Shown: positions 26,202-35,729 of the stretch, in pieces
Layout: every line of letters begins with the position of its first letter
Numbering within the stretch: the stretch's first letter is position 1
NCBI RefSeq assembly: GCF_007997075.1
Contig: NZ_VORS01000003.1
Span: forward strand, 124,001-188,000
Source of the DNA: Polaribacter sp. IC073
GTDB taxonomy: Bacteria; Bacteroidota; Bacteroidia; Flavobacteriales; Flavobacteriaceae
Reading direction: 5' to 3'
Length of the DNA stretch: 64,000 bases
The notes under the pieces: model-generated
What the model was told of the DNA's origin: nothing
The model's input: the letters and a program-made list of their open reading frames with translations, nothing else
Databases searched by the model: none
Translations under genes and position numbers: made by a program

Positions 26202-26239
26202 ATTTTCAACAACTATCAGCCTAAATTGGTAGCATTCTT

Positions 26240-26779
26240 ATGAGCAAAAAAACCTTATTGAACTCTAAAGATATTGAAATTATTCTTCATCGATTAGCGT
26301 GTCAGTTAATTGAAAACCACAATGATTTTTCGAACACTGTTTTAATTGGTTTACAACCTAGAGGCTCTTATTTAGCCAATAGATTAGCCAATCTATTAAA
26401 AACAGCTTACAATATTAAAAACTTAGAATTAGGCCTTTTAGACATTACTTTTTATAGAGATGATTTTAGAAGAAAAGAGACTCCTTTGGCGGCAGAAACC
26501 ACACAAATGAATTTTCTCGTTGAAGACAAAAAAGTAGTTATTATTGATGATGTTTTATTCTCTGGAAGAAGTATTAGGGCTGCATTAACTGCCATTCAAT
26601 CTTACGGAAGACCAGAAAGTATTGAATTATTAGTGCTCATAGACAGACGTTTTAGCAGACACTTGCCAATTCAGCCAAATTACAGAGGCAGACAAGTAGA
26701 CGCTATTAATGAGGAAAAAGTTTTAGTAACTTGGACCGAAACTCACAAAAAAGACGCTGTTTTTATAGAATATAAATAA
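26240..26779 (+). CDS. pyrR: PyrR bifunctional pyrimidine regulator/uracil phosphoribosyltransferase
   Basis: 179 residues. The phosphoribosyltransferase core KVVIIDDVLFSGRSIRAAL near residue 98 binds PRPP. LIGLQPRGSYLANRL and EVGLLDITFYRDD-like LGLLDITFYRDDFRR are conserved in PyrR. In Gram-positive bacteria PyrR binds mRNA and controls attenuation; in Bacteroidota it may act mainly as an enzyme or in another way. It is followed by pyrB after 69 bases, a typical pyr pair. I saw no attenuator. Confidence 0.93.
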   Translation: MSKKTLLNSKDIEIILHRLACQLIENHNDFSNTVLIGLQPRGSYLANRLANLLKTAYNIKNLELGLLDITFYRDDFRRKETPLAAETTQMNFLVEDKKVVIIDDVLFSGRSIRAALTAIQSYGRPESIELLVLIDRRFSRHLPIQPNYRGRQVDAINEEKVLVTWTETHKKDAVFIEYK

Positions 26780-26807
26780 TTCTTTCGAAAACATTGTAAA
26801 AGAAAAA

Positions 26808-26861
26808 ATGAAGAAAAACAAACAAATAGCTAACTTAAAAACGTTGATGTGTCAGAATTAA
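26808..26861 (+). other. Short open frame overlapping the pyrB start
   Basis: ATG at 26808 begins a 17-codon frame (MKKNKQIANLKTLMCQN) ending TAA at 26861, which runs over the GTG of pyrB in another frame. Its stop is 12 bases past that GTG. It could couple translation to pyrB as a leader, or be chance. Confidence 0.3.
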
Positions 26862-27778
26862 GCGTAGAACATTTATTGGGAATTAAGTATTTAAAACCTA
26901 ATGATATTGATGTTATTTTTAAAACTGCAGATCATTTTAAAGAAGTAATTAACAGACCTATTAAAAAAGTACCTTCTCTAAGAGATATTACCATTGCTAA
27001 TTTATTTTTTGAAAATAGTACCAGAACAAAACTAAGTTTCGAACTTGCTGAAAAAAGACTTTCTGCAGATGTAATTAACTTTTCTGCGGGACAATCATCT
27101 GTAAAAAAAGGAGAAACATTAATAGACACCGTAAACAACATTTTAGCGATGAAAGTAGATATTGTTGTAATGCGTCATGGAAATGTTGGTGCAGGTGTTT
27201 TTCTTTCGAAACATGTAGATGCAAAAATTATAAATGCAGGTGATGGTACCCACGAACACCCAACGCAAGCCTTATTAGACTCTTATTCTATTAGAGAAAA
27301 ATTAGGAACTGTAAAAGGAAAAAAAATAGTAATTGTTGGTGACATTCTACATTCTAGAGTTGCACTTTCTAACATTTTCGCCCTACAATTACAAGGCGCA
27401 GAAGTTAAGGTTTGTGGCCCAACAACCTTAATACCAAAACACATTGCAAGTTTAGGGGTAAAAGTAGAAACCAACTTAAAAAAAGCTTTAGAATGGTGTG
27501 ATGTTGCGAATGTTTTGCGTGTGCAGCATGAAAGAATGGATCTTAAATACTTTCCTTCTACCAGAGAATACACGCAGCTTTTTGGAATCAATCAAGATAT
27601 TTTAGACAATCTTGGTAAGAAAATTGTAATCATGCATCCGGGTCCTATAAATAGAGGTGTAGAAATTACTAGTGACGTTGCAGATTCTAATGATTCTATA
27701 ATTCTGAATCAAGTAGAAAACGGCGTTGCTGTAAGAATGGCCGTTATTTACTTACTGGCACAACAAATAAAAAGATAG
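26849..27778 (+). CDS. pyrB: Aspartate carbamoyltransferase catalytic subunit
   Basis: 309 residues, GTG start, since the start SELSVEHLLGIKYL agrees with homologues. Makes carbamoyl-aspartate in pyrimidine synthesis. Carbamoyl-phosphate binding residues are in ENSTRTKLSFELAEKRL; the loop QSSVKKGETL and DGTHEHPTQALLDSYS are also conserved. The domain for a regulatory chain is not found nearby, as expected for the unregulated trimer form. It sits in a pyrR-pyrB pair, far from pyrE (56 kb). Confidence 0.95.
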   Translation: MSELSVEHLLGIKYLKPNDIDVIFKTADHFKEVINRPIKKVPSLRDITIANLFFENSTRTKLSFELAEKRLSADVINFSAGQSSVKKGETLIDTVNNILAMKVDIVVMRHGNVGAGVFLSKHVDAKIINAGDGTHEHPTQALLDSYSIREKLGTVKGKKIVIVGDILHSRVALSNIFALQLQGAEVKVCGPTTLIPKHIASLGVKVETNLKKALEWCDVANVLRVQHERMDLKYFPSTREYTQLFGINQDILDNLGKKIVIMHPGPINRGVEITSDVADSNDSIILNQVENGVAVRMAVIYLLAQQIKR

Positions 27779-27779
27779 C

Positions 27780-28112
27780 ATGATTATTAATAAAAAAGAA
27801 AATTATACGATGATTTCTTCGGATGAAAATTCATTCAAAGAATTTCAAAATCTACTCTTTGAAAAAATAAACGACTTTAAAACAGCCAATTTAATACTTC
27901 AAATTTCTGAAGATATTAACATAGATCATAAAGATTTTTTGTTATTTTTGACTGTAGCCGAAGAAAAACAGCAGAGTGGCACATCATTTGTAGTTGTTAA
28001 TTCGACTATTCATGTAGATGATTTTCCAGAAAATCTAAATATTGTACCTACTTTACACGAAGCAGAAGATATTATAGAAATGGAAACAATAGAAAGAGAA
28101 TTGGGATTTTAA
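27780..28112 (+). CDS. Small soluble protein of unknown function, upstream of rnz
   Basis: 110 residues, one base after pyrB. Some similar proteins are, from memory, named after their neighbour rnz, but there is no zinc-binding His motif here. The sequence looks like a small STAS-type or ferritin-like alpha/beta domain (ENSFKEFQNLLFEKINDF, then NLILQISEDINIDHKDFLLF, then FVVVNSTIHVDDFPENL). The pattern of strands and helices fits a STAS-like fold, which would suggest a partner-binding role. Not sure. Confidence 0.65.
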   Translation: MIINKKENYTMISSDENSFKEFQNLLFEKINDFKTANLILQISEDINIDHKDFLLFLTVAEEKQQSGTSFVVVNSTIHVDDFPENLNIVPTLHEAEDIIEMETIERELGF

Positions 28113-28124
28113 AAAAGCAAATGG

Positions 28125-28445
28125 ATGATTAAAAAACTACTTTTTATTTTACTCTTGTCGGTTTCTTTTATCAGTTTTTCACAAGAAAAAAGGATAGAAA
28201 ATCTATCTATATCCCCAAATCCATTTGCAAACGCTACTAAAATTACATTTCATTCTAATTTAGATGCATCCATAATTTTAACCGTAAGAAACGTTTTAGG
28301 AAAAACAGTTTTTAAAAAAACGTACAAAACTAAAACGGGTAAAAATAGCATTCCTTTTTATAAGAACGATTTAGCTACCGGAATGTATATCTACAGTATT
28401 CAAAACAATAAAAACATAATTTCTAAACGCTTTGTAATCAAATGA
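28125..28445 (+). CDS. Free-standing type IX secretion C-terminal domain protein
   Basis: 106 residues: signal peptide (MIKKLLFILLLSVSFISFSQ) followed almost at once by a type A sorting domain: NLSISPNPFANATKITFHS, then LTVRNVLGKTVFKKTY, and DLATGMYIYSIQNNKN and ISKRFVIK at the end. The domain normally sits at the C-terminus of a larger secreted cargo and directs it through the T9SS. Here no cargo domain is left, about 80 residues in all. It overlaps rnz by four bases (ATGA). Confidence 0.88.
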   Translation: MIKKLLFILLLSVSFISFSQEKRIENLSISPNPFANATKITFHSNLDASIILTVRNVLGKTVFKKTYKTKTGKNSIPFYKNDLATGMYIYSIQNNKNIISKRFVIK

Positions 28446-29356
28446 TACACCTTACTATTCTAGGTTGTCATTCTGCAACACCGCGTGTAAACGCTTTTCC
28501 TACTTCACAATATTTAGAAATAAATAACCATCATTTTTTAATAGATTGTGGTGAAGGTACGCAACGCCAAATGCGAAAATATAAAGTCGGATTTTCTAAA
28601 ATAAATCATATTTTTATTTCTCATTTACATGGAGATCATTTTTATGGTTTGGTTGGTTTACTCTCTACTTATGGCATGTTAAGCCGAGAAAAAGAAATGC
28701 ATATTTTTGGTCCGAAAGGCATTAAAAAGGCAACGCTACAAATGTTAAAAATTTCTGAATCTCATGCGAAATTCAACATGGTTTTTCACGAGTTATCTTC
28801 TAAAGAAAGTGAACTTATTTATGAAGATGATAAGGTTTCCGTTAGCACCATTCCATTAACACACAGAGTATACACAAACGGTTATCTATTTACAGAAAAA
28901 GAGAAACCAAGAAAACTAAACATGTTAAATATTAGCGGATATCCAGAAATTGATAAAGCTGATTACTTAAATATAAAAGCAGGTAGAGACGTTACTTTGG
29001 CTACTGGTGAAGTGATTTTAAACACAGAATTAACCATAGATCCGCCAAAACCTTTGAGCTATGCCTTTTGCAGTGACACAAGCTACAAACCAGACATAGT
29101 ACCTATTATTAAAAACGTAGATTTACTATATCATGAAGCTACTTTTTTAAATGATAGGCAAGATTTAGCGAAAAAAACAAAACATTCTACTTCTATTGAA
29201 GCTGCACAAATTGCAAAAGATGCCAATGTTGAGCAGTTGGTAATTGGGCATTATTCTGGGAGGTATCCAGATCTTTCTTTATTTAAAATTGAAGCAGAAA
29301 CTGTTTTCGCAAATGTATCTTTAGCAAAACCAGGAACTATTTTTACTGTACAGTAA
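28442..29356 (+). CDS. rnz: Ribonuclease Z
   Basis: 304 residues, tRNase Z family, which matures tRNA 3' ends in the cytoplasm. The metallo-beta-lactamase metal motif is FISHLHGDHFYGLVGLL; later ligands are in FCSDTSYKP, LLYHEATFL, KHSTSIEAAQIA and VIGHYSGRY. The length matches the short form. It overlaps the T9SS-domain gene by ATGA. It ends the operon pyrR-pyrB-(small)-(T9SS)-rnz. Confidence 0.95.
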   Translation: MIHLTILGCHSATPRVNAFPTSQYLEINNHHFLIDCGEGTQRQMRKYKVGFSKINHIFISHLHGDHFYGLVGLLSTYGMLSREKEMHIFGPKGIKKATLQMLKISESHAKFNMVFHELSSKESELIYEDDKVSVSTIPLTHRVYTNGYLFTEKEKPRKLNMLNISGYPEIDKADYLNIKAGRDVTLATGEVILNTELTIDPPKPLSYAFCSDTSYKPDIVPIIKNVDLLYHEATFLNDRQDLAKKTKHSTSIEAAQIAKDANVEQLVIGHYSGRYPDLSLFKIEAETVFANVSLAKPGTIFTVQ

Positions 29357-29430
29357 TTTACACGCATTAAAAGCTCTAGTAGCGAGGCATCACACAATAA
29401 AAGCGAAATACGCACGCTAAAGTTTCCTTT

Positions 29431-29455
29431 AAAAACCTCAGGTTTTTTTTTTAAT
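29431..29455. terminator. Weak intergenic hairpin between rnz and the CoA-binding protein gene
   Basis: AAAAACC, TCA, GGTTTTT followed by a T-run. The stem is A-T rich with three GC pairs at most, so a weak terminator at best; it can serve either converging gene. Confidence 0.45.
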
Positions 29456-29813
29456 ATTGATTGGTTGCTAACAACACCAACGTACACGCAATTTCACTTT
29501 CAATATTATTTTCTTGCAGTAATTTCACAAACTCCCTATTTTCTGTTCCCGGGTTAAAAACAACTCTTTTTGGCTGCAAACTAAGAATGTAATTATAATA
29601 TTCTTCTTGTCTTTTAGGATTTAAATACAACGTAACGGTATCTATATCTTCATACGAGACCTTCTCCGTATCAATAACAACGCCTGCAACAACTCCTTTT
29701 TTTAAACCTATTGCAACAACTGGTATATTATTTGCTTTTAATTTTTTTATTGCGCTGTTAGCATAGCGCTCTTCTTTTAATGATGCACCAATAACTAAGG
29801 TTTTCTTTTTCAT
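29451..29813 (-). CDS. CoA-binding domain protein
   Basis: 120 residues with the start at 29813, since the 13 residues before it in the longer frame (MYELKNMLKLNKN) look non-coding. A Rossmann-like fold: KKTLVIGASLKEERYANSAI near the start binds the phosphates and VVFNPGTENREFVKLLQEN lies late. The short CoA-binding family (YccU-like) has no proven function. Transcribed alone. Confidence 0.85.
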   Translation of the reverse strand: MKKKTLVIGASLKEERYANSAIKKLKANNIPVVAIGLKKGVVAGVVIDTEKVSYEDIDTVTLYLNPKRQEEYYNYILSLQPKRVVFNPGTENREFVKLLQENNIESEIACTLVLLATNQY

Positions 29814-30022
29814 ATTTTTATTTAATTTAAGCATGTTTTTCAATTCATACAAATATAAAAATTGAAATACATCATTTTATGTTTTACAACGTATTTTTTG
29901 TTTGAACACTAAAAATCTCTTTTTCAATGCTCAAAACTACTTATGAACTATATTTTAACTACTTTTAACAAAGTTTGTAATAACTAATTTGCTATGAATG
30001 TTACAAACATAATTTTTAAATT

Positions 30023-32437
30023 ATGAAAAAGTGTATTCCCCTATTTCTTTTTTTTTTATCTCTTCCGTTTTATACCCAAACCAAAAACGAAGTTGTAAAA
30101 AATACAGGAACCATTACAGGCCAAATTATTGACTATCAAACAAAAAAAACGTTGTCTTATGTAAATATTATTTGCAAAAACAAAGCAGCAACCATTATAA
30201 ATGGCGCAATTACAAATAAGAAAGGTCATTTTACAGTTCATAAACTTCCTTTAGACACTATTTTTATGGATGTTCAATTTATGGGGTACAAAACCATAAA
30301 AAGAACCATTGTATTATCTAAAAACAAATCAAATTTTAATTTAACCACCATTCAGTTAGAAGAAGAAACTCATCAATTAGATGCAGTTCATATTCAATTA
30401 GAAACCTCTACTGTTGTTCAGAAAATAGATAGAAAAGTAATTCATGTTGGTAAAGATTTAGCTTCTGCGGGTACAAATTCTCTACAACTGTTAGAAAACA
30501 TCCCTTCGGTTCAAGTAAATTTTCAATCTGGAAGCATCAATCTAAGAGGAAATAACAATGTGCGTGTTTTAATAGACGGAAAACCGTCGAATTTATCGCC
30601 TTCAAAAGTATTAAAACAAATACCTTCTTCTTCTGTAAAAAGTGTTGAGTTAATTACAAATCCTTCTGCAAAATATACGCCCGAAGGCATGAGCGGAATT
30701 ATCAATATCCTTCTAAAAAAAAATACTAAAATTGGTTTTAACGGCGCTATAAGTTTCGGTTTAGATCATAGTATAAATACAAGACCAACAGGTTCTTTAG
30801 ACGCAAATTATAGAACAGGGAAAGTAAACTTTTATGCTAATTATGGGGCAGATATCGGTAAGTTTGAAACCGTTGCTTTATTTAATAGGAGTGCTAAAAA
30901 TCTTCGACAAAAAATAAATTATACAGACAATACAACCAGTAACTACCTAAAAACAGGAGTCGATTTTTACATCAATAAGAAGAACACCCTTTCTTTTTAT
31001 ACTTCGCAAAGTTTTGCTGACACTGATTTTAGTATTGACACGAAAGTTACTGAAAACAATCATTTAATTTTTAATGCGCCAAACTTATCTCATTATGAGA
31101 CAAAAGAACAGGCGTATAATCTAGATTACAAATTAGCTCTTGATCAAAAAGGACAAAATATAGAATTCGAAGTGAACTATACAAAAACAAGAGATCCACA
31201 AAAAGACTCCAACAAAGAAACCGTAACTCCGGGTTCTAAACGCTATAATTACACAAATAAGATCACCAACAATTCAGATACTTTTTTAGCAAATTTAGAT
31301 TACTCAAAACCGCTTTCTGGCGGCAAAATAGAAGCAGGCTTAGAAGCAAGAGTTCAACATACGTTTCATAATATTATTACAGATCAAGAAATAGAAACCT
31401 ATGCAAATTCTGCAACTGTACCAAAAGGGAATTCAACTTTAAATTATGATCGTGAAATTTATTCTGGGTATATCAATTACACAAAAAAGTTTAAGAAACT
31501 TGCTTTTCAAGGTGGTTTAAGACTAGAACATTTTACAGTAAATGGTTTGTTTTCTAATACAGAACAAGCGGCAATAGCCCCTTATGCAGATGTATTTTTC
31601 ACAATCTACCCATCTGCCTATTTTACGTATTATGCTTCCGATAAAAATGAATTCCAAATAGGCTACAGTAGAAGAGTAGACAGACCAGGTATTGACCAAG
31701 TTACGCCAATACAAGAATGGACTTCCCCCTTAAGCACCTCTATTGGTAACCAAACTTTACAACCACAATTTACCAATTCATTTGAAATTAATTATACAAA
31801 AAACATAAAAAAAGGAACTCTTTCTTTTGGTACTTTCTACAGACGCACTTCAGATAAAATTGGTAGAATTATCAATATAGATCAGACAAATGAAGATCGT
31901 CAACTATTTTCTTATGCAAATTACGACACAGCAGACAGTTATGGCGTAGAATTTTCTTCGAGTTTTAAACTTACAAAATGGTGGAGCTTTAGACCAAGTG
32001 CAAATCTGTACATTCAAGACAGCCAAGGGGTGATCAACAACAAACAAGAAAGTACAAAAAACACTCTTTTTAGTGCTCGAGTGAGCAATAGTTTTAAAGC
32101 TTCTAAAAAGTTAAGGTTTCAATTGTCTAGTTCTTACAGAGGAAAAAGTGAAGGCGTACAGTTTAAAATACAACCTTATTTCTTAGTCAATGCTTCTGCT
32201 CAACTTTCCGTTTTAGATAATAATGGTGCAATTACCCTAAGAGGAACCGATATTTTTGATGGTTATAAGCTAGACTTTTCTGCAACAAATCCGTTTGCAC
32301 AAACCGGACAATATACGTTAGAATACAGCGCTATTTATCTTGGTTTTTCTTATGATTTCGGAAGTGGAAAAAACAGAGCTAGAAAGAGAAAATACAGAGA
32401 AAGCAACGAAACCAGAGGTAGTGGTGGTGTTTTGTAG
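30023..32437 (+). CDS. TonB-dependent outer-membrane receptor
   Basis: 804 residues with a signal peptide. After TGTITGQIIDYQTKKTLSYV comes a carboxypeptidase-regulatory-like beta-sandwich (to about residue 110), then the plug (LQLLENIPSVQVNFQSGSIN, LRGNNNVRVLIDGKPSN, to about 240), then a 22-strand barrel. These receptors import large or scarce nutrients with energy from TonB-ExbBD. There is no neighbouring SusD-like gene, which argues against a glycan system; siderophore, vitamin or peptide uptake is possible. A terminator lies 96 bases past the stop. Confidence 0.9.
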   Translation: MKKCIPLFLFFLSLPFYTQTKNEVVKNTGTITGQIIDYQTKKTLSYVNIICKNKAATIINGAITNKKGHFTVHKLPLDTIFMDVQFMGYKTIKRTIVLSKNKSNFNLTTIQLEEETHQLDAVHIQLETSTVVQKIDRKVIHVGKDLASAGTNSLQLLENIPSVQVNFQSGSINLRGNNNVRVLIDGKPSNLSPSKVLKQIPSSSVKSVELITNPSAKYTPEGMSGIINILLKKNTKIGFNGAISFGLDHSINTRPTGSLDANYRTGKVNFYANYGADIGKFETVALFNRSAKNLRQKINYTDNTTSNYLKTGVDFYINKKNTLSFYTSQSFADTDFSIDTKVTENNHLIFNAPNLSHYETKEQAYNLDYKLALDQKGQNIEFEVNYTKTRDPQKDSNKETVTPGSKRYNYTNKITNNSDTFLANLDYSKPLSGGKIEAGLEARVQHTFHNIITDQEIETYANSATVPKGNSTLNYDREIYSGYINYTKKFKKLAFQGGLRLEHFTVNGLFSNTEQAAIAPYADVFFTIYPSAYFTYYASDKNEFQIGYSRRVDRPGIDQVTPIQEWTSPLSTSIGNQTLQPQFTNSFEINYTKNIKKGTLSFGTFYRRTSDKIGRIINIDQTNEDRQLFSYANYDTADSYGVEFSSSFKLTKWWSFRPSANLYIQDSQGVINNKQESTKNTLFSARVSNSFKASKKLRFQLSSSYRGKSEGVQFKIQPYFLVNASAQLSVLDNNGAITLRGTDIFDGYKLDFSATNPFAQTGQYTLEYSAIYLGFSYDFGSGKNRARKRKYRESNETRGSGGVL

Positions 32438-32532
32438 CAATGTTTTTTATTCCCTAAATTGAGGGCTTAACAACAACAAAACACCCCAGATACAATAGCA
32501 TTAGCAAACTATTAAAAAAATATTCTAACAGT

Positions 32533-32569
32533 AAAAAAGGTGCTACAAAATGCAGCACCTTTTTTTTAT
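32533..32569. terminator. Bidirectional terminator between the TonB receptor and fabH
   Basis: AAAAGGTGCTAC and GCAGCACCTTTT (loop AAAAT) with T-run on the plus strand and A-run on the left. Serves two converging genes. Confidence 0.85.
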
Positions 32570-32613
32570 GTCATTTGAAAGCAAATGGAGAAAACCAAAA
32601 GCGAATCTTTTTT

Positions 32614-33621
32614 TTACCATCTAATAATAATGCTTCCCCAAGTAAAGCCACTACCAAAAGCAGCCAAAACAACCAAATCGTTGTCTTTTATTTTACCAAG
32701 TTCCCAAGCTTCTGTTAAGGCAATAATTACAGACGCAGCCGTAGTGTTTCCGTATTTCATAATGTTGTTATGCACTTTATCATCAGCTAACTGAAACTTC
32801 TTTTGTATAAACTGTGCTATCCGTAAATTCGCTTGATGCGGAATTAACATATCGATATCTTCTTTTTCTAAATTGTTGGCGTGTAACCCCTCTACAATGG
32901 CTTCAGAAAAACGAGTGATGGCGTGTTTAAATACAAACTGGCCATTCATATAAGGATAATAAGAAACATCTTCAGGATCATTTGCTGCGATAATTTCTGG
33001 CACCCAGCGTTGTGTAGAAGGTCCTTCTAAAGCCAATTCTTTTGCGTGTTTTCCTTCCGAATGCAAATGAGAAGATAAAATTCCTTTTCCTGCGGCTTCA
33101 CTTCTAGAAAGTACTGCGGCTCCTGCCCCATCCCCAAAAATTACAGAAACATTTCTTCCTCTTGTAGATTTATCTAATCCACCAGAATGATTTTCTGCAC
33201 CAATAACCAAAATATTTGTATACATACCCGTTTTTATAAATTGGTCTGCAACAGACATCGCATAAATAAACCCAGAACATTGGTTTCTAACATCTAAAGC
33301 ACCAATTGTTGGCATATCTAACATGTCTTGTATTTGCACGCCACCTCCAGGGAAATACATATCCGGACTTAAAGTAGCAAAGACAATAAAGTCGATATCA
33401 TCTTTAGTTAACCCCGATCTTTCAATAGCGATTCTAGCAGCTTTTGCGCCCATAACTGCGGTTGTATCTCCAGTTTTTGGATCTATCCAACGTCTTTCTT
33501 CTATTCCCGTTCTTTCTTGAATCCATTCGTCCGAAGTTTCCATAAATCCCTTTAAATCGTCATTTGTTACAACGTTTTCAGGAACATAATAGCCAAGTCC
33601 GGTTATTTTTGAATTATACAT
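32614..33621 (-). CDS. fabH: 3-oxoacyl-[acyl-carrier-protein] synthase III
   Basis: 335 residues with the start at 33621 (MYNSKITGLGYYVPENVV); the extra 59 residues in the longer frame include a hydrophobic and Lys-rich stretch and are not FabH-like. Starts fatty-acid synthesis by condensing an acyl-CoA with malonyl-ACP. The catalytic triad is Cys115 (VRNQCSGFIYAM), His in LIPHQANLRIAQF near 261 and Asn in MKYGNTTAAS near 291. It is a second, stand-alone copy in the sense that no other fab genes are adjacent. Confidence 0.93.
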   Translation of the reverse strand: MYNSKITGLGYYVPENVVTNDDLKGFMETSDEWIQERTGIEERRWIDPKTGDTTAVMGAKAARIAIERSGLTKDDIDFIVFATLSPDMYFPGGGVQIQDMLDMPTIGALDVRNQCSGFIYAMSVADQFIKTGMYTNILVIGAENHSGGLDKSTRGRNVSVIFGDGAGAAVLSRSEAAGKGILSSHLHSEGKHAKELALEGPSTQRWVPEIIAANDPEDVSYYPYMNGQFVFKHAITRFSEAIVEGLHANNLEKEDIDMLIPHQANLRIAQFIQKKFQLADDKVHNNIMKYGNTTAASVIIALTEAWELGKIKDNDLVVLAAFGSGFTWGSIIIRW

Positions 33622-33791
33622 AGTGTACATTTTATTTGCTAATTGTTTGTATAAGCTAAAATAGTAAATTTTATTTTCATAGAGATGCTGTCTAAAACGT
33701 TCCTTTTCTGTCATCTTGTCACAATAGCCTGTTTGGTATTTTTTTTGACTAGTACTAAGCACAAATAATAAATAAAACAAACAGACATAAA

Positions 33792-35699
33792 ATGGCAAAA
33801 GGAAATATTAATGTATCGGTAGAAAATATTTTTCCACTGATTAAAAAATTCTTGTATTCAGATCACGAAATCTTTTTACGTGAATTAATCTCTAATGGAA
33901 CAGATGCAACTTCAAAATTAAAACATTTAATTGCAATTGGTGAAGCAAAGACTGAATTAGGTGATGCTAAGATTGAAGTAAGCATTGACAAGGAAGCGAA
34001 GACAATTACTATTAAAGATCAAGGTTTAGGAATGACAAGTGATGAGGTTGAGAAATACATCAACCAAATTGCATTTTCTGGTGCTGAAGAGTTTTTAGAT
34101 AAGTACAAAGATAACGAAGCAGGAATTATTGGACATTTTGGTTTAGGTTTTTACTCTGCTTTTATGGTTGCAGAAAAAGTAGAATTAATTACAAAGTCTT
34201 TTAAAGATGCACCTGCTGCACATTGGACGTGTGACGGTTCTCCTGAATTTACATTAGTTGAACACGACAAATCAGACAGAGGAACGGAAATTATCTTGCA
34301 CATTGGTGAAGATTCTTTAGACTTCTTAGAAGAAAGTAAAATTGGTGGTTTATTAAACAAATACAATCGTTTTAACCAAGTGCCAATTAAATTCGGTACA
34401 GAAGAAATTAACGATCCAGAGTTTACACCAGCAACTACAAAAGACGCAGAAGGTAAAGAAACTACAGAAGCGCACAAACAAATTACGGTTGACAATATTA
34501 TAAACAATACGTCACCTGCTTGGACAAAAATGCCTGCCGATTTAACGGAGAAAGATTACGAAGATTTCTACAGAGAATTGTATCCAATGCAATTTGAAGA
34601 GTCTTTATTTCACATTCATTTAAATGTTGATTATCCTTTTAACTTAACAGGAATTTTATTCTTCCCGAAGTTAAGTCCGTCTATGGATATGCAAAAAGAC
34701 AAGATTCAATTGTACCAAAATCAGGTTTTTGTAACCGACAATGTAGAAGGAATTGTACCAGACTTTTTACAGATGTTAAAAGGTGTGATTGATTCTCCAG
34801 ACATTCCTTTAAATGTTTCTCGTTCTGGTTTACAAGCCGATGGCGCAGTAAAGAAAATATCGGGTTACATTACCAAAAAAGTGGGTGATAAATTAGCTTC
34901 TCTATTCAAAAAAGACAGAGCAGATTTTGAAAAAAAATGGAACGATATTAAAGTTATCATTGAATACGGAATGTTGTCTGAAGATAAATTCTTTGACAAG
35001 GCACAGAAATTTGCATTGTACCCAACAGTAGCAGATACTTACTTTACTTTTGATGAGTTAATTGAAAAAACAAAAGCTTCTCAGACAGATAAAGACGGAA
35101 ATCACGTTATTTTATATGCCTCAAATAAAGAAGCACAACACAGTTACATACAAGAAGTAACGGCTAAAGGATACGAAGTTTTAGTTTTAGATTCTCCTAT
35201 TATTTCGCATTTAATGCAGAAGTTAGAAGGTGCTGGTGAAAAAGTGAAATTTACAAGAGTAGATTCAGACCATGTTGATCATTTAATTAAGAAAGACGAA
35301 AACGTAATTTCTAAATTGTCTGAAGAAGAAATAACCACTTTAAAACCAATTATAGAAGGTGCTGTAAATTCTAAATCTTACACAGTTCAATTAGAAGCGA
35401 TGGATTCTGCTTCTTCTCCGTTTATTATTACGGTTCCAGAATTTATGCGTAGAATGAAAGAAATGCAAGCTTCTGGTGGTGGCGGTGGCATGATGGGAAT
35501 GGGTAATTTTCCAGACATGTACAATTTAGTGGTAAACACAAATAGTCCGTTGGTTTCAGACATTTTAAACAGTAAAGATGAAGCTGCACAGAAACATTTA
35601 ATTTCTCAAGCTTTTGATTTGGCTAAATTATCTCAGAACCTTTTACATGGTGAAGATTTAACCAAGTTTATCAAACGTTCTTACGAATTGATTAAATAG
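33792..35699 (+). CDS. htpG: Molecular chaperone HtpG (Hsp90)
   Basis: 635 residues, slightly longer than E. coli HtpG. The N-terminal GHKL ATPase motifs are LRELISNGTDATSKLKHL, IKDQGLGMTSDEVEKYI and GIIGHFGLGFYSAFMVAEKV. The middle domain has RSGLQADGAVKKISGYITKK. A Gly/Met-rich stretch (GGGGGMMGMGNFPDM) near residue 570 is an unusual loop, seen in Bacteroidota homologues. It binds client proteins in the cytoplasm under stress. A terminator lies downstream. Confidence 0.95.
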   Translation: MAKGNINVSVENIFPLIKKFLYSDHEIFLRELISNGTDATSKLKHLIAIGEAKTELGDAKIEVSIDKEAKTITIKDQGLGMTSDEVEKYINQIAFSGAEEFLDKYKDNEAGIIGHFGLGFYSAFMVAEKVELITKSFKDAPAAHWTCDGSPEFTLVEHDKSDRGTEIILHIGEDSLDFLEESKIGGLLNKYNRFNQVPIKFGTEEINDPEFTPATTKDAEGKETTEAHKQITVDNIINNTSPAWTKMPADLTEKDYEDFYRELYPMQFEESLFHIHLNVDYPFNLTGILFFPKLSPSMDMQKDKIQLYQNQVFVTDNVEGIVPDFLQMLKGVIDSPDIPLNVSRSGLQADGAVKKISGYITKKVGDKLASLFKKDRADFEKKWNDIKVIIEYGMLSEDKFFDKAQKFALYPTVADTYFTFDELIEKTKASQTDKDGNHVILYASNKEAQHSYIQEVTAKGYEVLVLDSPIISHLMQKLEGAGEKVKFTRVDSDHVDHLIKKDENVISKLSEEEITTLKPIIEGAVNSKSYTVQLEAMDSASSPFIITVPEFMRRMKEMQASGGGGGMMGMGNFPDMYNLVVNTNSPLVSDILNSKDEAAQKHLISQAFDLAKLSQNLLHGEDLTKFIKRSYELIK

Positions 35700-35729
35700 T
35701 GGCGAATCGCCACAGCTATTAAAAAAAAC

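Noticed and set aside
26202..26239. PyrR-type attenuator in the pyrR leader
   Set aside because: Only a weak hairpin with no terminator/antiterminator pair or known PyrR-binding loop.
33622..33798. N-terminal extension of FabH by 59 residues
   Set aside because: Not FabH-like, overlaps the htpG start region, and a normal start is present at 33621.
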